Shown: positions 3,666-5,087 of the stretch, piece after piece | Layout: every line of letters begins with the position of its first letter | Numbering within the stretch: position 1 is the stretch's first letter | Source of the DNA: Coriobacteriia bacterium | GTDB taxonomy: Bacteria > Actinomycetota > Coriobacteriia > Coriobacteriales > QAMH01 | DNA: 5,087 bases | NCBI GenBank assembly: GCA_900756605.1 | Contig: CAAEKX010000121.1 | Coordinates: 1 to 5,087, forward strand | Reading direction: 5' to 3' | Position numbers and translations under genes: made by a program | Notes under the pieces: generated by a model | The model's database searches: none | Seen by the model: the letters and a program-made list of their open reading frames with translations, nothing else | What the model was told of the DNA's origin: nothing

Positions 3666-5087
3666 ATGTCAAAATACACGCAGGGACAACACGCGATTCC
3701 GCGTTATCCCAAGGGAAGGCACGCCATCGAGCGCTTCCCGCTGGGAGCGCATGGTGTCTCGCATCCCTGCACCTGGTACATCAAGCGCGAAGCTTCGAAG
3801 CGCTCCATGCCTGCCGTTGCGCTCCTGCTCACGACGAGTCTGGGTGCGGGAACCGTAGGCGTTCCCCTGCGCGCGCTTGCGGACGAGTCTTCCGAGGTTC
3901 CCGTCGTACACACGGTCGAGCGCGATGCCGACAACACGCTGCTCGTCTTTGACGAGCGCTCTGGCCTGCTTGTCGATGTGCTGACGGGCAAGGCCTATGA
4001 CCCGGTTACGATGGACCTCGTCGAGCCTGAGGGCGAGTTCAAGGACCTGTATCCGCTGCTGGGGCAGATTGTCGATGATCTCGATATTTCCGAACTCGAT
4101 CCGGCTGAGCTTCTCGCCATCCTGGAGTCGCTTGATGCGACCGAGTCCCCCGATGCGGCTCAGGAACCTGGTGCGGATACACCGGCCGATGCTCCTGATG
4201 TGACGCTTCCGCCGAGCGAGCAGCCGCCTGCCGCTGATGTTGTCACCCCTGACGACGGTACCGAAGATCCCGGTCAGGAGCCTGCGGATGCCGTGCAGCA
4301 GACCGAGCAGACCGCTGCACCTGATCCAGGCCCACAGGATTCGACTCCCATCGACCAATACACCTCATCCGACGCCACGACTTCGGCGCCGGTCATTGCC
4401 GATGATGGCTCGACACTTGCGACGACTCTGACCGACTTGCAAGTTGCCACGCGTTTGCTCAATGCCGGCTGGACGCCCGAGATGGCAGCCGCCGCGATTG
4501 GCAACATGTTTGCGGAGTCCGGCTCGAATGCCGCTTCCTTCTGCGACATGAGCGGCATGTTCCACTACGGCTATGAGGTCGCAGGCGGTTTGTTCCAGTG
4601 GACCGATGCCGGTTCATCCACGACCGAGCTTTCCTGTGCGGGTTTCACGGGGCTCAGGCAGTTTGCCGAGCAGCGTGGCCTCGAGTGGACCGATGTCAAC
4701 GTGCAGACCGACTACTTCCTGCAAACCTGGCGTGACAGCTGGGGCGAGCGTCAGACCTACTATGACGCTGCGTATCCCGAGTACGCCGCCATCGATGTCT
4801 CTCTTGGGCTCTTCGACGAAACCACCGGAGGCGATTTCGACGGTGACGGCATCGTGGATGCGTGGGATGACGATATCGACGGCGACGGCATCCTCAACGC
4901 GGATGATCCAGTCACCATGCGCGTCGTGGACGGATCGGTTGTGCGGAGCAAGGTCGCCGGCGTGTCGCGCATCCTTCCGATGCAGACGCCCGTCGAGCGC
5001 ACGGAGGATGAGATGGCTCAACGCGATAGGTTTTCGAGCAACATCGGCTTTCTGCTGGTAAGTGCAGGTTGCGCAATCGGCTTGGGA
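3666..5087 (+). CDS. Secreted protein with phage-tail-lysozyme-like domain and calcium-binding repeat segment, 3' end cut by window edge
   Basis: The frame runs open for 474 codons to the right edge. It is probably an exported peptidoglycan-cleaving protein. Residues 1-47 are a long basic leader; 48-72 look like a signal-peptide core ending ALA before D73 (likely cleavage A70-L71-A72). Residues 73-158 are an unrecognised acidic region, and about 160-256 a linker rich in Pro, Asp, Glu and Thr. Residues 258-373 resemble phage tail-tip lysozyme domains: LLNAGWTPEMAAAAIGNMF, then A-E284-S-G with a candidate catalytic Glu, GGLFQW (307-312), GLRQFAEQRGLEW (329-341) and QTDYFLQTW (347-355). Residues 390-415 (DFDGDGIVD, DIDGDGILNADDP) look like a thrombospondin type-3 or EF-hand-like calcium site. 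The last residues (FLLVSAGCAIGLG, 462-474) are hydrophobic and could begin a membrane segment. The start is supported by AGGAA (3656-3660), six bases upstream. No other phage gene is nearby, so a chromosomal wall-remodelling or surface role seems likelier than a prophage. The lysozyme call is by eye. Confidence 0.85.
   Translation, partial: MSKYTQGQHAIPRYPKGRHAIERFPLGAHGVSHPCTWYIKREASKRSMPAVALLLTTSLGAGTVGVPLRALADESSEVPVVHTVERDADNTLLVFDERSGLLVDVLTGKAYDPVTMDLVEPEGEFKDLYPLLGQIVDDLDISELDPAELLAILESLDATESPDAAQEPGADTPADAPDVTLPPSEQPPAADVVTPDDGTEDPGQEPADAVQQTEQTAAPDPGPQDSTPIDQYTSSDATTSAPVIADDGSTLATTLTDLQVATRLLNAGWTPEMAAAAIGNMFAESGSNAASFCDMSGMFHYGYEVAGGLFQWTDAGSSTTELSCAGFTGLRQFAEQRGLEWTDVNVQTDYFLQTWRDSWGERQTYYDAAYPEYAAIDVSLGLFDETTGGDFDGDGIVDAWDDDIDGDGILNADDPVTMRVVDGSVVRSKVAGVSRILPMQTPVERTEDEMAQRDRFSSNIGFLLVSAGCAIGLG

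Noticed and set aside
3669..4358. Long minus-strand open frame of 229 codons
   Set aside because: It lies wholly antisense to the lysozyme-like gene, whose signal peptide, domain motifs and ribosome binding site are clear; the minus-strand peptide is Arg-rich without recognisable motifs.
4614..5021. Minus-strand open frame opposite the lysozyme and calcium-repeat coding region
   Set aside because: Shadow of a GC-rich coding strand; no ribosome binding site and no motif.

Overview
The window looks like ordinary chromosome from an anaerobic, moderately GC-rich Gram-positive bacterium. An actinobacterium of the Coriobacteriia type is my best guess. This rests on the superoxide reductase gene, the GC-biased third codon positions, the clear AGGAG-type ribosome binding sites, and a secreted wall-lytic protein with a very long signal-peptide n-region. 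No 16S or other taxonomic marker is present, so the assignment is an inference.

Layout. Bases 1-384 hold the 3' end of an unrecognised plus-strand gene. Next comes nikR (453-929), a nickel-responsive regulator with all four nickel ligands and an added His-rich tail. It is convergent with tatA (926-1294, minus strand), and the two stop codons overlap by 4 bp. Divergent from tatA is a two-gene plus-strand operon: an uncharacterised 151-aa protein (1460-1915) overlapping a ybaK-type Cys-tRNA deacylase (1908-2390). A desulfoferrodoxin / superoxide reductase gene (2465-2848) follows with its own likely promoter. The non-coding stretch 2849-3197 holds a 142-bp inverted-repeat element (2861-3002) made of three copies of a TGTCATTTCGAGCGAAG-type repeat, then a terminator-like hairpin (3054-3084), then a good extended -10 promoter. 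That promoter drives a small two-helix membrane protein (3198-3536). From 3666 to the right edge there is an open reading frame of at least 474 codons with no stop in the window. It encodes a secreted protein with an acidic Pro-rich linker, a phage-tail-lysozyme-like domain and a calcium-binding type-3-repeat-like segment.

The genes do not form one pathway. They share themes of metal handling and anaerobic oxidative defence (NikR, superoxide reductase), translation quality control (YbaK) and export or the cell surface (TatA, the small membrane protein, the lysozyme-like protein). I see no phage integrase, transposase, CRISPR array, tRNA or rRNA. The least ordinary parts are the right-edge lytic protein, with its decapeptide repeat in the leader, the His-tailed NikR and the composite inverted repeat.
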